This document shows, piece by piece, positions 46,277 through 54,702 of a DNA stretch of 64,000 nucleotides. Within the stretch, counting starts at the first letter, position 1; the number at the start of each line of letters is the position of its first letter. Both the position numbers and the translations under genes were made by a program. The notes beneath the pieces were generated by a model that was not told the DNA's origin, ran no database searches, and was given only the letters and a program-made list of their open reading frames with translations. This DNA comes from Agrococcus terreus (GTDB lineage: Bacteria; Actinomycetota; Actinomycetes; Actinomycetales; Microbacteriaceae). The stretch is taken from the NCBI RefSeq assembly GCF_014645235.1, contig NZ_BMLM01000002.1, forward strand, positions 604,696 through 668,695, read 5' to 3'.

Positions 46277-47089
46277 ATGCGCATCGCCACCTGGAACGTG
46301 AACTCCGTGCGCGCCCGCACGGCCCGCATCGTCGACTGGCTGGAGCGCAGCGACGTCGACGTGCTCGCCATGCAGGAGATCAAGTGCAAGACCGAGCAGT
46401 TCCCGTACGAGGCGTTCGAGGCGGCCGGCTACGAGGTGCAGGCGCACGGCCACAACCAGTGGAACGGCGTCGCGATCGCCTCGCGCCTGCCGATGACGGA
46501 CGTCGTGCGCGACCTGCCGGGGCAGCCGGGCTACGCGAACACGGGTGACCCCGTCGTCGAGGCGCGCGCGATGGGCGCGACCGTCGAGGGCGTGCGCCTG
46601 TGGAGCCTCTACGTGCCGAACGGCCGGGAGCTCGAGCACGCGCACTACGGCTACAAGCTCGACTGGCTGCGCGTGCTCGCCGACCTCACGGCCACCTGGC
46701 GTGGCCAGCCGCTCGCGCTCATGGGCGACTTCAACATCGCGCCGCTCGACGAGGACGTGTGGGATATCGCCGCGTTCGACGGCGCCACGCACGTCTCACC
46801 GCCCGAGCGCGCCGCCTTCCAGGCGCTGCTCGACGCGGGCCTCGTCGACGTCGTGCGCGACCGCGCCCCCGGCTTCACCTACTGGGACTACAAGGCGGGC
46901 CGCTGGAACAAGGGCGAGGGCATGCGCATCGACTTCGTGCTCGGCACGCCGGAGCTCGCCGACCTCGTCGCGAAGGCCTCGATCGACCGCATGGAGCGCT
47001 CGGGCGACGCCCCCTCCGACCACGTGCCGGTCATCGTCGACCTCGACCTCGACACCGAGCTCGACGACGACCGCCCGATGATCTTCTGA
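46277..47089 (+). CDS. xth: exodeoxyribonuclease III
   Basis: A 270-residue AP endonuclease/3'-exonuclease of base excision repair. All family motifs are present: MRIATWNVNSVRAR, MQEIKC (catalytic Glu), LWSLYVPNG (catalytic Tyr), MGDFNIAP (Asp/Asn) and the C-terminal SDHVPVIVDLDL (His). Length and metal-site residues are normal. It starts leaderless and is followed by a short tandem repeat leading into a small membrane-protein gene. Confidence 0.94.
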   Translation: MRIATWNVNSVRARTARIVDWLERSDVDVLAMQEIKCKTEQFPYEAFEAAGYEVQAHGHNQWNGVAIASRLPMTDVVRDLPGQPGYANTGDPVVEARAMGATVEGVRLWSLYVPNGRELEHAHYGYKLDWLRVLADLTATWRGQPLALMGDFNIAPLDEDVWDIAAFDGATHVSPPERAAFQALLDAGLVDVVRDRAPGFTYWDYKAGRWNKGEGMRIDFVLGTPELADLVAKASIDRMERSGDAPSDHVPVIVDLDLDTELDDDRPMIF

Positions 47090-47098
47090 GCCCGTCCC

Positions 47099-47145
47099 GT
47101 GACCTGGACGACGCAGTGACCTGGACGAAGCAGTGACCTGGGACG
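47099..47145 (+). repeat. 17-bp tandem repeat across the start of the 47133 gene
   Basis: GTGACCTGGACGAMGCA occurs at 47099 and 47116, and a third, diverged unit begins at 47133, which is the GTG start of the next gene. Period 17 is not a multiple of three, so each unit offers a GTG in a different frame. Confidence 0.75.
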
Positions 47146-47471
47146 AGGAGGAGCTCGAGCCTCGGCGCGAGTGGACGCGGGAGTCGCGGCTGCGCCTCGC
47201 CGCCTGGATCCTCGTGTTCGGCAACCTGCTCGGCATCCTCATGCTCGCGCCCGTCGGCGACGGCGGCCTGCAGCAGGCGGCGGATGCGTCAGGCGCCGAC
47301 GACGGCCCGGCCCGGCAGCTCTACTGGATCGGCATCCTCGTGGCGACGCTCGTGGGCAACGGCGTCGGCGCGGCGGCCGCGGCGATGCGGCAGGGCTGGG
47401 CGATCGTGCCGCCGCTGCTCGCGCTCGCGGCGTGCTGGACGATCTTCGCCATCGCGGCCTCGATGGTCTAG
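47133..47471 (+). CDS. small membrane protein of unknown function
   Basis: A 112-residue protein with an acidic cytosolic start (TWDEEELEPRREWTRES) and three membrane segments (LAAWILVFGNLLGILML, YWIGILVATLVGNGVGAAAAA, VPPLLALAACWTIFAIA). GTG start inside the third unit of a 17-bp tandem repeat. Its TAG and the convergent gene's TAG share the palindrome CTAG. No family recognised. Confidence 0.65.
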   Translation: MTWDEEELEPRREWTRESRLRLAAWILVFGNLLGILMLAPVGDGGLQQAADASGADDGPARQLYWIGILVATLVGNGVGAAAAAMRQGWAIVPPLLALAACWTIFAIAASMV

Positions 47472-47980
47472 CCGGCGGCCTCCGCCCCGTGCGCTGCCGC
47501 GCCGCGCGCCGCCGCCGCGCGCCGGTCGTGCGCGACCTGCGCCGCGATCACGACGACGCCCGCGCACGCCGCGAGGATGCAGCTCGAGAGCGCGATGCCC
47601 GTGGCCTGCACCGGCACCTGCAGCACGATGAGCGGCACCGCGAGCGCGAAGGCGACGATCGCCACGACGATGGCGGAGAGCGCGGACCACGTGCCCTCGA
47701 CCCTGCGCCGCGAGGCGGCGCGGGCGAGCACGAGCGCCGTCCACACCAGCGCGGGCGCCGCGGTCGTCTGGGCCCACAGGAGCCAGAACTGCTCCACCTG
47801 CACGGCGCTCGGCCACGCCCAGAACGCGGTCTCGGAGATGACCGGGTCGATGACCCAGGCCAGGACGGCGGTGGCGGCCACGTGGAGCGAGACCGCCGCG
47901 GCGGCCCGGATGGCCGTGACGGCGACGGGACGGGCGGCGGCGGGCGCCGCGACGGACGAGGGGAGGGCGATGTCGCTCAC
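47468..47980 (-). CDS. small membrane protein of unknown function
   Basis: A 170-residue protein with four membrane segments (AAAAVSLHVAATAVLAWVI, FWLLWAQTTAAPALVWTALVLA, ALSAIVVAIVAFALAVPLIVL, SSCILAACAGVVVIAAQVA) and an Ala-rich cytosolic tail. GTG start preceded by TACCGT and six bases. Not recognised. Confidence 0.65.
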   Translation of the reverse strand: MSDIALPSSVAAPAAARPVAVTAIRAAAAVSLHVAATAVLAWVIDPVISETAFWAWPSAVQVEQFWLLWAQTTAAPALVWTALVLARAASRRRVEGTWSALSAIVVAIVAFALAVPLIVLQVPVQATGIALSSCILAACAGVVVIAAQVAHDRRAAAARGAAAHGAEAAG

Positions 47981-47992
47981 GCGCTCACGGTA
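47981..47992 (-). promoter_or_regulatory. leaderless -10 element of the 47980 gene
   Basis: TACCGT (reverse strand, 47987-47992), six bases, GTG at 47980. Confidence 0.5.
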
Positions 47993-48152
47993 CGTCTCGC
48001 CTCCGGCTCGGCGCCAGGGTGCACTTCGCGGACTGCGCTGGCCCTGCGCCGGACCTGAGGCGGAGCACGCCAGGAGGCCCCACGCAACGGAGTTGCGGCC
48101 GACGGCCGCATCGAGCGCACCCGCTGGAACGGGCAGGAGACGCGGGGCGGAA

Positions 48153-48222
48153 CGCACGATACGTGCGCGGAAGTCTCCATACGCTGGTTTCACGCGCAGA
48201 TCCCGCCCGCCGTGGCGGGATC
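48153..48222 (+). promoter_or_regulatory. promoter region and 5' hairpin of the DUF6421 gene
   Basis: CGCACG-ATA-CGTGCG (48153-48167) is a perfect palindrome just upstream of a -10-like TACGCT (48180-48185). The predicted transcript would start near 48192 and at once form a perfect 9-bp hairpin (48199-48207 with 48214-48222). Confidence 0.45.
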
Positions 48223-48264
48223 GCGGCACGTCCGCCCCACTCCCCCGAACCCGAGGAGGCTCCC

Positions 48265-49638
48265 ATGACGATGACCCAGGCCACCGCCGCCGACCTCCGC
48301 CAGCACCCCGCCTGGCTCCGCATCAAGGCCGCCGCCACCGCGCTCCAGCCGCTGCAGTCGAAGAGCGGCGCCGTCGAGGACGCCGCGCACCACGACGCCG
48401 CCCGCGGCCACGTCGCCGACATCGTCGCCGGCATCCGCGAGTTCGCGCCGGAGTTCCCGCACGACGCGGAGTACCTCGCGCAGGCCGCCGCCGACTTCGA
48501 GCGCTGGGCCGCCGAGGGCCTGGGCGAGCCCGACTTCTTCGACGCGCTGCAGCGCTTCCAGCCGCAGCAGCACCGCGTCGACGGCCTCCGCCACCTCGTC
48601 ATCTTCCCGATGTACACGCAGAACGGCTCGCCCGACCGCAAGGTCGAGGCCGTGCTCGTCGAGGTCATCTGGCCCGACTTCATCGCCGACCTCGAGGCCG
48701 GCGACTACGGCAACGCGCTCTTCGTGCCGCTGCGCTTCATCGACTTCACCGCCGGCTACGACACCAACTCCGCCGTGCTCTTCCCCGAGACGGTCGCGAT
48801 GCGCGAGATCCCCTCGTTCACGTGGGGTGCGATCTTCCAGGACCGCGAGGCCGCGCGCTTCCGCCGCGTCGTCGAGGCCGCGTGCGAGGTGACGAAGCTC
48901 GAGCTGCCCGCCGACGCTGCCGAGATGCTCGCCGACCAGCGCCTGGCTGAGGAGACCTTCGTCATGTGGGATCTCATCCACGACCGCACCCACATGCGCG
49001 GCGACCTGCCGTTCGACCCGTTCATGATCAAGCAGCGGATGCCGTTCTTCCTCTACTCGCTCGAGGAGCTGCGCTGCGACCTCACCGCGTTCCGCGAGTC
49101 GGTCGCGATCGAGCGCCGCATCGCCGCCGACGAGCACGCCTCCGACGCCGACCGCGACCTCGCGAAGCACGCGAAGCTCGTGCAGTACGCGGTGATCTTC
49201 GACCGCATCTTCCGCTTCTCGATCACCGGCAGCCGCACCCGCAACTACGACGGCCTCGGCGGCCAGCTGCTGTTCGCGTGGCTGCACCAGCACCGGGTGC
49301 TGCACTGGACCGACACGCAGCTCGCCTTCGACTGGGACGAGGTGCCGGACGTCGTGAACAAGCTGGGCGAGGCGATCGAGCACCTCTACTGGCGCTCGAT
49401 CGACCGTCCGAAGGTCGCGCACTGGCTCGCCGCGTACGAGCTCGTCTCGTCGGTCGTCGAGCCGCACCCGGCATCCGCGTGGAAGGCGGGCGAGCTGCCG
49501 CTCGACGGCACGCCCCGCCAGCTCACCGACCTGGTGATGGACGACGAGTTCCCGCTCTCGATGTTCTACGAGGCGTTCGAGAAGAAGATGCGCGACGTCA
49601 TCGCCTCGACGAAGGGCATCACGGCCGAGTCCGTCTGA
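48265..49638 (+). CDS. DUF6421 family protein
   Basis: A 457-residue soluble protein that looks like the actinobacterial DUF6421 family. It is rich in conserved aromatic/acidic stretches, such as DGLRHLVIFPMYTQNGSPDRK, FVPLRFIDFTAGYDTNSAVLFPE and WDLIHDRTHMRGDLPFDPFMIKQRMPFF. The His/Asp-rich DLIHDRTHMRGD segment could bind a metal, but no activity is known. GAGGAGG precedes the ATG. It is a single gene with its own leader and terminator. Confidence 0.78.
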   Translation: MTMTQATAADLRQHPAWLRIKAAATALQPLQSKSGAVEDAAHHDAARGHVADIVAGIREFAPEFPHDAEYLAQAAADFERWAAEGLGEPDFFDALQRFQPQQHRVDGLRHLVIFPMYTQNGSPDRKVEAVLVEVIWPDFIADLEAGDYGNALFVPLRFIDFTAGYDTNSAVLFPETVAMREIPSFTWGAIFQDREAARFRRVVEAACEVTKLELPADAAEMLADQRLAEETFVMWDLIHDRTHMRGDLPFDPFMIKQRMPFFLYSLEELRCDLTAFRESVAIERRIAADEHASDADRDLAKHAKLVQYAVIFDRIFRFSITGSRTRNYDGLGGQLLFAWLHQHRVLHWTDTQLAFDWDEVPDVVNKLGEAIEHLYWRSIDRPKVAHWLAAYELVSSVVEPHPASAWKAGELPLDGTPRQLTDLVMDDEFPLSMFYEAFEKKMRDVIASTKGITAESV

Positions 49639-49665
49639 GCCGCGGCGCGCGACAGGTGCGCATCC

Positions 49666-49701
49666 ACCGACGGGGTGCTGACATGCCAGCACCCCGTCGG
49701 T
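49666..49701. terminator. bidirectional hairpin terminator
   Basis: Perfect 15-bp stem (49666-49680 with 49687-49701), with additional pairing of ACAGGT-type sequences outside it. It lies between the convergent DUF6421 and catalase genes. Confidence 0.75.
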
Positions 49702-49731
49702 CGTGCCGAACCTGTCGGCGCGGCGGAGGCG

Positions 49732-50613
49732 CTACTCCTGGTGCAGCTTGTCCTGCACCTCACCGGCGATCTTCTCCATCGTGTTCGACTTCGGCGTCGT
49801 GCCGTACCAGCGCGCATCCGGCACCGTCGGCGGCGGCATCGGCACGCCGGGCTCCGGCTCGGCGCGGTAGCTGAACTCGCCCTTGCCGTCGGGCGTCGGT
49901 CCGCTCGCCCAGCGGCCCTCCCCCGCCGCGGCGCCGTCGCTGAAGTTGACGTACTCGTACGACACGTCGCGATCCTCCTTCCGGAGCGGGAAGTTGCTGG
50001 GCACCGGGAAGTCCTCGTGGCCCTCCTCCCGCAGCTCGGCCGCTGCCGCCATCCACATGTTCTGGTGCATGGTGTCGCGCGCGAGCAGGAACGACAGCAG
50101 GTCGCGGATGCCCTGATCGTCGGTCATGTGGAAGAGCCGGGCCACCTGGACCCGGCCCTGCATCTCGGCGTTCGCGTTCGCCGCGAAGTCGGCGAGCAGG
50201 TTGCCGCTCGCGGTGATGTAGCTGCCCGACCACGGGTTGCCCATCGAGTCGACGGGGCGCGCGCCGGCACCCGCGACGATGCCCTGCTGGATGTCGGTGC
50301 CGCCGACGACCGCGGCGACGGTCGGATCCGCCTGGACGGCCTCGTCGGTGACGCCGAGCGGCGCCTTCTCGAGCAGCTGCGCGATCATCGTCGCGAGCAT
50401 CTCGACGTGGCCCATCTCCTCGGCGCCGATGCCGAAGACGAGGTCGCGGTACTTGCCCGGCATGTGCATGTTCCAGGCCTGGAACTGGTACTGCATGGCG
50501 ACGGTGATCTCGCCGTACTGTCCGCCGAGCACCTCCTGCAGCTTGCGGGCGTAGACCGCATCGGGCTTGTCGGGCACTGCCTTGTGCTGCAGCTCCTGCT
50601 TGTGGAAGTACAT
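49732..50613 (-). CDS. manganese catalase
   Basis: A 293-residue dimanganese (non-heme) catalase that breaks down hydrogen peroxide. Ferritin-like four-helix ligands are visible: the first helix Glu in GGQYGEITVAMQYQ, AEEMGHVEM (Glu and His), ANANAEMQGRVQVARL and RDTMHQNMW. The C-terminal FSYRAEPEPGVPMPPPTVP tail is usual. GGAGGGATCC precedes the ATG. Together with mntH it indicates reliance on manganese in oxidative stress. Confidence 0.94.
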   Translation of the reverse strand: MYFHKQELQHKAVPDKPDAVYARKLQEVLGGQYGEITVAMQYQFQAWNMHMPGKYRDLVFGIGAEEMGHVEMLATMIAQLLEKAPLGVTDEAVQADPTVAAVVGGTDIQQGIVAGAGARPVDSMGNPWSGSYITASGNLLADFAANANAEMQGRVQVARLFHMTDDQGIRDLLSFLLARDTMHQNMWMAAAAELREEGHEDFPVPSNFPLRKEDRDVSYEYVNFSDGAAAGEGRWASGPTPDGKGEFSYRAEPEPGVPMPPPTVPDARWYGTTPKSNTMEKIAGEVQDKLHQE

Positions 50614-50723
50614 CAGGATCCCTCCGGATGGTGCCGAGGGCCCGGTCGGCCCCAGACCGTGCGCGGGACGCTACGGACGCGGTTCGGGGTACGTCAACGG
50701 AATCGCCGAGGCGGCTTGCTGTG

Positions 50724-50752
50724 AATCTGGGGTACAGAATCCGGGGGACAGA
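50724..50752. repeat. 15-bp imperfect direct repeat upstream of the glycosyltransferase
   Basis: AATCTGGGGTACAGA and AATCCGGGGGACAGA lie head to tail (50724-50738, 50738-50752, sharing one base), with 13/15 matches, about 60 bases upstream of a -10-like TAGGGT (50812-50817). Possible regulator site. Confidence 0.4.
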
Positions 50753-50841
50753 TGTGCGCGGCCGGGCGGCATCCGGAACATCCCGGGGTACGGGATCATC
50801 GGCTCCCCCTCTAGGGTGACCCCAGGGGAGAAGGGCGACGC

Positions 50842-52113
50842 ATGGCCACCATCGCGGCGTACACCGGTCCGAGCGCCGGGCACGTCATGCCGATGGTGGG
50901 CGTGCTCGTGGCGCTCCGCGCCCGCGGGCACCGCATCCGACTGCGCACCACCCGCGCGATGCTGCCCCGGATGCGGGCCCTCGGGCTCCAGGCCGACGCG
51001 ATCGACCCTCGCATCGAGCGGCTCGAGCTCGACGACTGGCAGTCGCGGTCCCTGCGCGACGACCTCCACAGCATCATGAGCACCTTCCTCGAGCGCGGCG
51101 AGCTCGAGGGGCCGGACCTGCGGTCGCTGCTCGACGCGTCCCGGCCCGACCTCGTGATGACCGACATCAACTGCTGGGGCGCGGCGGCGGTCGCGGAGGC
51201 GTCGGGCCTGCCGTGGGTCGCGTGCTCCCCCTACGCGCCCTTCGTGCGCTCGGCAGGGCTGCCGCCGTACGGGCCGGGCTTCGCGCCAGGCGACGGCCCG
51301 ATCGCCCGGGCGCGCGACGCCCTGTTCGACCGGCTCGTGCTGCGGCCCGCCGAGGCGCGCGCGCTCCGCGAGCGCAACGCGCTGCGGGCGCGCGTCGCCG
51401 GGCTGCCGCCGGCCGCCTCGAACGACGACCTCGTGCGCAGCGCGCCGCTCACCCTCGTCGCGAGCGCCGAGCCGCTCGAGTACCGGCACGTCGACTGGGA
51501 GCCGGACCTCCAGCTCGTCGGCGACATCGCGTGGGAGCCGCCCGAGCCGATGCCGCGGTCGCTGCGCGGGATCGAGGGGCCGATCGTCGTCGTGACGACC
51601 TCGGCCGAGCTGCAGCTCGACGACCAGATCGTGCGGACGGCGCTCGAGGCGCTGCACGACGAGCCCGTCACCGTGGTCGCGACGATGCCCGCCGGCGTCG
51701 ACCCGCGGCTCGAGGTGCCGCCGAACGCGCGGGTGGTGGAGTTCGCGCCGCACGGGCCGCTGCTCGACCGCGCGATGTGCGCGATCACCTACGGCGGCAC
51801 GGGGGTCACCGTGAAGGCGCTCTCGCGCGCCGTGCCGGTGGTCGTGGTCCCGTGGGGACGCGACCAGTTCGAGGTGGCCGCGCGCGTCGAGCACGCGGGC
51901 GCGGGGGTGCGCGTGCACCGGAGGCGGCTCACCCCCGCGGCGCTGCGCGCGGCCGTCCGGGAGGCGAGCGGCATGCGATCCGGGGCCCAGGCGGCGGCCG
52001 AGGGGCTGCGCGCGGCCGGTGGAGCCGCCCGAGCCGCCGACCTCGTCGAGGCGCGGCTGCCCGGCGACGAGGACCCCACCGGGCCGGCTCGGGCCGACGA
52101 CCACGCCCGCTGA
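50842..52113 (+). CDS. glycosyltransferase, UGT/MGT-like GT1 family
   Basis: A 423-residue GT-B fold enzyme. The N-terminal GPSAGHVMPMVGVLVALRARGH carries the likely catalytic His, and the C-terminal donor site ITYGGTGVTVKALSRAVPVVVVPWGRDQFEVAARV matches the UGT/macrolide-glycosyltransferase motif, with Tyr in place of the usual His before GG. It transfers a nucleotide-activated sugar to a small hydrophobic acceptor; both are unknown. GGGAGAAGGG precedes the ATG. No natural-product genes adjoin it. Confidence 0.86.
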   Translation: MATIAAYTGPSAGHVMPMVGVLVALRARGHRIRLRTTRAMLPRMRALGLQADAIDPRIERLELDDWQSRSLRDDLHSIMSTFLERGELEGPDLRSLLDASRPDLVMTDINCWGAAAVAEASGLPWVACSPYAPFVRSAGLPPYGPGFAPGDGPIARARDALFDRLVLRPAEARALRERNALRARVAGLPPAASNDDLVRSAPLTLVASAEPLEYRHVDWEPDLQLVGDIAWEPPEPMPRSLRGIEGPIVVVTTSAELQLDDQIVRTALEALHDEPVTVVATMPAGVDPRLEVPPNARVVEFAPHGPLLDRAMCAITYGGTGVTVKALSRAVPVVVVPWGRDQFEVAARVEHAGAGVRVHRRRLTPAALRAAVREASGMRSGAQAAAEGLRAAGGAARAADLVEARLPGDEDPTGPARADDHAR

Positions 52114-52225
52114 GCGCTGAGCCCGCGCGTCGACGCCGACCGCGGCGGCCTGGGCGGATCCGGAATGCCCGCGCCGCGCATCCGGTTGCCCACCTCCGTA
52201 CTGCTCCACGACGAGAGGGAAGAGC

Positions 52226-52867
52226 ATGGCCAGGATCACGGTGCTGGGCGCGACGGGCTTCGCGGGCGGATGGATCGCGAAGGAGGCGGCGGCGCGCGGG
52301 CACGAGCTCACGCTGCTCTCGCGCTCCGCGCCCCAGGACGCGCCGGCCGGCGCCCGGGTGCTGCAGGGCTCCGCGCTCGACGGCGACGTGCTCGCGCAGG
52401 CCATCGACGGCGCCGACGTGGTCGTGGGCGCGCTCTCGCCGCGCGGCGACATGGCGGGCAAGGTGCTCGGCGTCTACACCGAGGTCGCCGAGCGGCTCGC
52501 CGGCACCGACGCGCGGTTCCTCGTGGTCGGCGGCTTTGGCTCGCTCAAGGGCGAGGACGGCGTGCGCATCGTCGAGACGCCCGCGTTCGAGCCGGCCTAC
52601 AAGCCGGAGTCGGAGGAGCTGCTCGCCGCGTACGAGGCGCTCGCGGCGACGCCCGACCTCGACTGGACGTACATCAGCCCGGCCGGCGAGTTCGGCGGCT
52701 ACATCGAGGACCAGACGCGCCGCGGCGCGTACCGCACGGGCGGCGAGCAGGCGTTCTTCGACGCCGACGGCCGCACGGCGATCTCAGGTCCGGACTTCGG
52801 CCTGGCGGTCGTCGACGAGATCGAGGCCGCGGCGCACGTGCGCGAGCACATCTCGTTCGCGTACTGA
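52226..52867 (+). CDS. NAD(P)-binding oxidoreductase (atypical SDR)
   Basis: A 213-residue NAD(P)H-binding protein with VLGATGFAGGWIAKEA as dinucleotide motif and DADTVVVGALS-like strands (GADVVVGALSPRG). It lacks a classical YxxxK, as is usual for the NmrA/YwnB-type atypical SDRs (VSPAGEFGG in place of the active site). Such proteins act as reductases or redox sensors. GAGAGGGAAGAG precedes the ATG. Confidence 0.83.
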   Translation: MARITVLGATGFAGGWIAKEAAARGHELTLLSRSAPQDAPAGARVLQGSALDGDVLAQAIDGADVVVGALSPRGDMAGKVLGVYTEVAERLAGTDARFLVVGGFGSLKGEDGVRIVETPAFEPAYKPESEELLAAYEALAATPDLDWTYISPAGEFGGYIEDQTRRGAYRTGGEQAFFDADGRTAISGPDFGLAVVDEIEAAAHVREHISFAY

Positions 52868-52888
52868 CGGTTCGCGGCCCCACCCGCG

Positions 52889-52933
52889 GGTCGAGGAGCG
52901 CGGGCGGCGCCTCCGGCGCCGTCCGTCTCTACC
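52889..52933. repeat. degenerate copy of the dispersed GTCTCGAGAC repeat
   Basis: GGTCGAGGAGCGCGGGCGGC to GTCTCTACC keeps the outer GGTCGAGGAG and a partial right arm. An inner GGCGCCTCCGGCGCC hairpin is intact. Confidence 0.5.
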
Positions 52934-53010
52934 GGCGGGAGGAGCCTCCGCCCGGCTCGACCCGCTGCGTACCCAGCCCGCATCGGGGCACAGATGGCAC
53001 CGTGGTCGTC

Positions 53011-53214
53011 ATGACCGACACCGACCCCGACTTCGAGCGCTTCCTCGACCGCGGCTTCCGCGTCCCCCTCGACGGCACCGAGGAGGAGGCCGTCGCATCC
53101 GTCCTCGAGCAGCTGAACGGCGCGGGCGGCCCCGTCGCCGCCGAGAGCGAGGTGCTGCGGTTCGTGCAGGCAGCGCGAGCCGGCGCGGCACAGCACGACG
53201 ACGCCGACGGCTGA
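53011..53214 (+). CDS. small hypothetical protein
   Basis: A 67-residue acidic protein (MTDTDPDFERFLDRGFRVPL...). It has a helical C-terminal half with an Ala-rich end and no recognised family. The ATG at 53011 gives a compact frame; a GTG three codons earlier is also possible. Support is codon pattern and spacing only. Confidence 0.5.
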   Translation: MTDTDPDFERFLDRGFRVPLDGTEEEAVASVLEQLNGAGGPVAAESEVLRFVQAARAGAAQHDDADG

Positions 53215-53265
53215 GCCTCGGGCACCGCACGCCTCCGGTGGAGCGGAGGCTCGCGTGCTGGGGAC

Positions 53266-53940
53266 CTACCCCTGCCGCCGCACCATCTCTGCGATCCATG
53301 CCGGCGCGTACGGCGAGGTGCAGTTCGGCGGGGTGGGGTAGTCCTCCAGAACCCGCAGCCGCTCCCCGATCGCGATCGCGCGCGCCCTGAGCTCGGGATG
53401 CACGATGCCGATCTGCGCGAGGCACGTGTTCATCTCCCACTGGAGCCGGCCCAGCGCATCCGCCATCTCCGCCTCGATGGTGTCGAGCAGGCCGGGCAGG
53501 TCGAGCCCCTCGGGCGACTTCACGACCCGGTGGCTCGTCAGCGCCCAGCCTGCCGCGGCGACGACGGGGTCGGCGTCGCCGAGCCACGCGAGCCGCAGCG
53601 CCTCGGCATGGGAGCTCTGCTTCACGACGTAGTTCGTGAGCCAGTCGAGCACCTTCGGAGCGCGCGCCTCGCGCAGCATCGCGTCGAGCTCCGCCTCGTC
53701 GAAGGCCTTCGGCCGCGCGACGAGCAGCGCGAGCAGCCGAGCGTCGGTGCGGCCCGTGGCCCAGAGCTCGAGGGCGAGCGGATGCTGCTGCTTCAGCCGC
53801 TTGGCGATCGCGCGCAGCTTCGAGAGGTTGGCGCCGTGGTCGTCGCCGTGCCGCTCGTTGACGGCCCGCATCCGCGGATCCTCGATGGACGCGAGCTCGT
53901 CGAGCAGCTCCGCCGCGGTGGTCTCGGTGGTGGTGGGCAC
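53266..53940 (-). CDS. DNA alkylation repair protein (AlkC/AlkD-like)
   Basis: A 224-residue all-helical HEAT-repeat protein like AlkD-type alkyl-purine glycosylases: KRLKQQHPLALELWATGRTDARLLALLVA and APKVLDWLTNYVVKQSSHAEALRLAWLGD are characteristic. These remove positively charged alkylated bases. The C-terminal YPTPPNCTSPYAPAWIAEMVRRQ tail is found in a DUF-like subgroup, so activity is not assured. GTG start with AGGAGG upstream. Confidence 0.8.
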   Translation of the reverse strand: MPTTTETTAAELLDELASIEDPRMRAVNERHGDDHGANLSKLRAIAKRLKQQHPLALELWATGRTDARLLALLVARPKAFDEAELDAMLREARAPKVLDWLTNYVVKQSSHAEALRLAWLGDADPVVAAAGWALTSHRVVKSPEGLDLPGLLDTIEAEMADALGRLQWEMNTCLAQIGIVHPELRARAIAIGERLRVLEDYPTPPNCTSPYAPAWIAEMVRRQG

Positions 53941-54081
53941 GGCGCCTCCTCGCTCCTGCGCCGAGGGTAGCCCGCCGCGCCGACGCGCGTTCCCTCCCGC
54001 AACCGGCTCCGCGCATCCGGCCTTCAGTCAGCCCGCCGCGCCCCGTCGCGCCGCCCAGGCGACGACGGCAGGATGGAGCCC

Positions 54082-54702
54082 ATGCGCATCCTCATCGCCG
54101 GCGCCACGAGCGCCCTCGGCACCGCCACCGCCACCGCGCTGCTGGATGCGGGGCACCACGTGATCGTCGTCGGGTCAGACGCCGACCGGCTCGGCCTCGT
54201 CGACGCGAGCGAGCGGTTCGTGTGCGACCTCACGGATGCGGCGGCCGTCGACGCGCTCGCGGCCGAGGTGGGCGAGCTCGACGCGCTCGTGCACCTCGTG
54301 GGCGGCTGGCGCGGCGGCGGCGGGCTCGCGGGACAGACCGACGAGGACTGGGCGTGGCTCGAGCCGCGCGTCGTCGGCACGCTGCGCCACACGACGCGGG
54401 CGTTCGCCGACGCGATCGGCCGGTCGGAGGCGGGCGCGATCGTGGCGATCTCGACCACCGGCCTCGAGCGGCCCACCGCCGGCAACGCCAGCTACGTGGC
54501 GCTGAAGGCGGCCGCGGAGGCGTGGCTCGCCGCGGTGGGGCACGCGCTGCGCGAGACGCCGGCCCGCATCGTCGTGAAGCGCGTGAAGGCGCTCATCACG
54601 GCGCAGCAGCGGGCCGCCGAGCCGGAGCGCGCGTTCCCGGGCGCGACCGACGTCGACGAGCTCGCGGCCGAGATCGCCAGCGATCTGGGGGCGCGGCCGT
54701 GA
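54082..54702 (+). CDS. short-chain dehydrogenase/reductase
   Basis: A 206-residue SDR: MRILIAGATSALGTATATAL is the cofactor motif, SYVALKAAAEAWLAAV the YxxxK active site. The ATG at 54082 has CAGGAT seven bases upstream, as at argG; an ATG three codons earlier is less likely. Substrate unknown. Coupled by GTGA overlap to a 67-residue membrane protein. Confidence 0.8.
   Translation: MRILIAGATSALGTATATALLDAGHHVIVVGSDADRLGLVDASERFVCDLTDAAAVDALAAEVGELDALVHLVGGWRGGGGLAGQTDEDWAWLEPRVVGTLRHTTRAFADAIGRSEAGAIVAISTTGLERPTAGNASYVALKAAAEAWLAAVGHALRETPARIVVKRVKALITAQQRAAEPERAFPGATDVDELAAEIASDLGARP

Noticed and set aside
50842-52113. Antibiotic-type macrolide glycosyltransferase cluster
   Set aside because: The enzyme resembles that family but no polyketide, deoxysugar or resistance genes are nearby.
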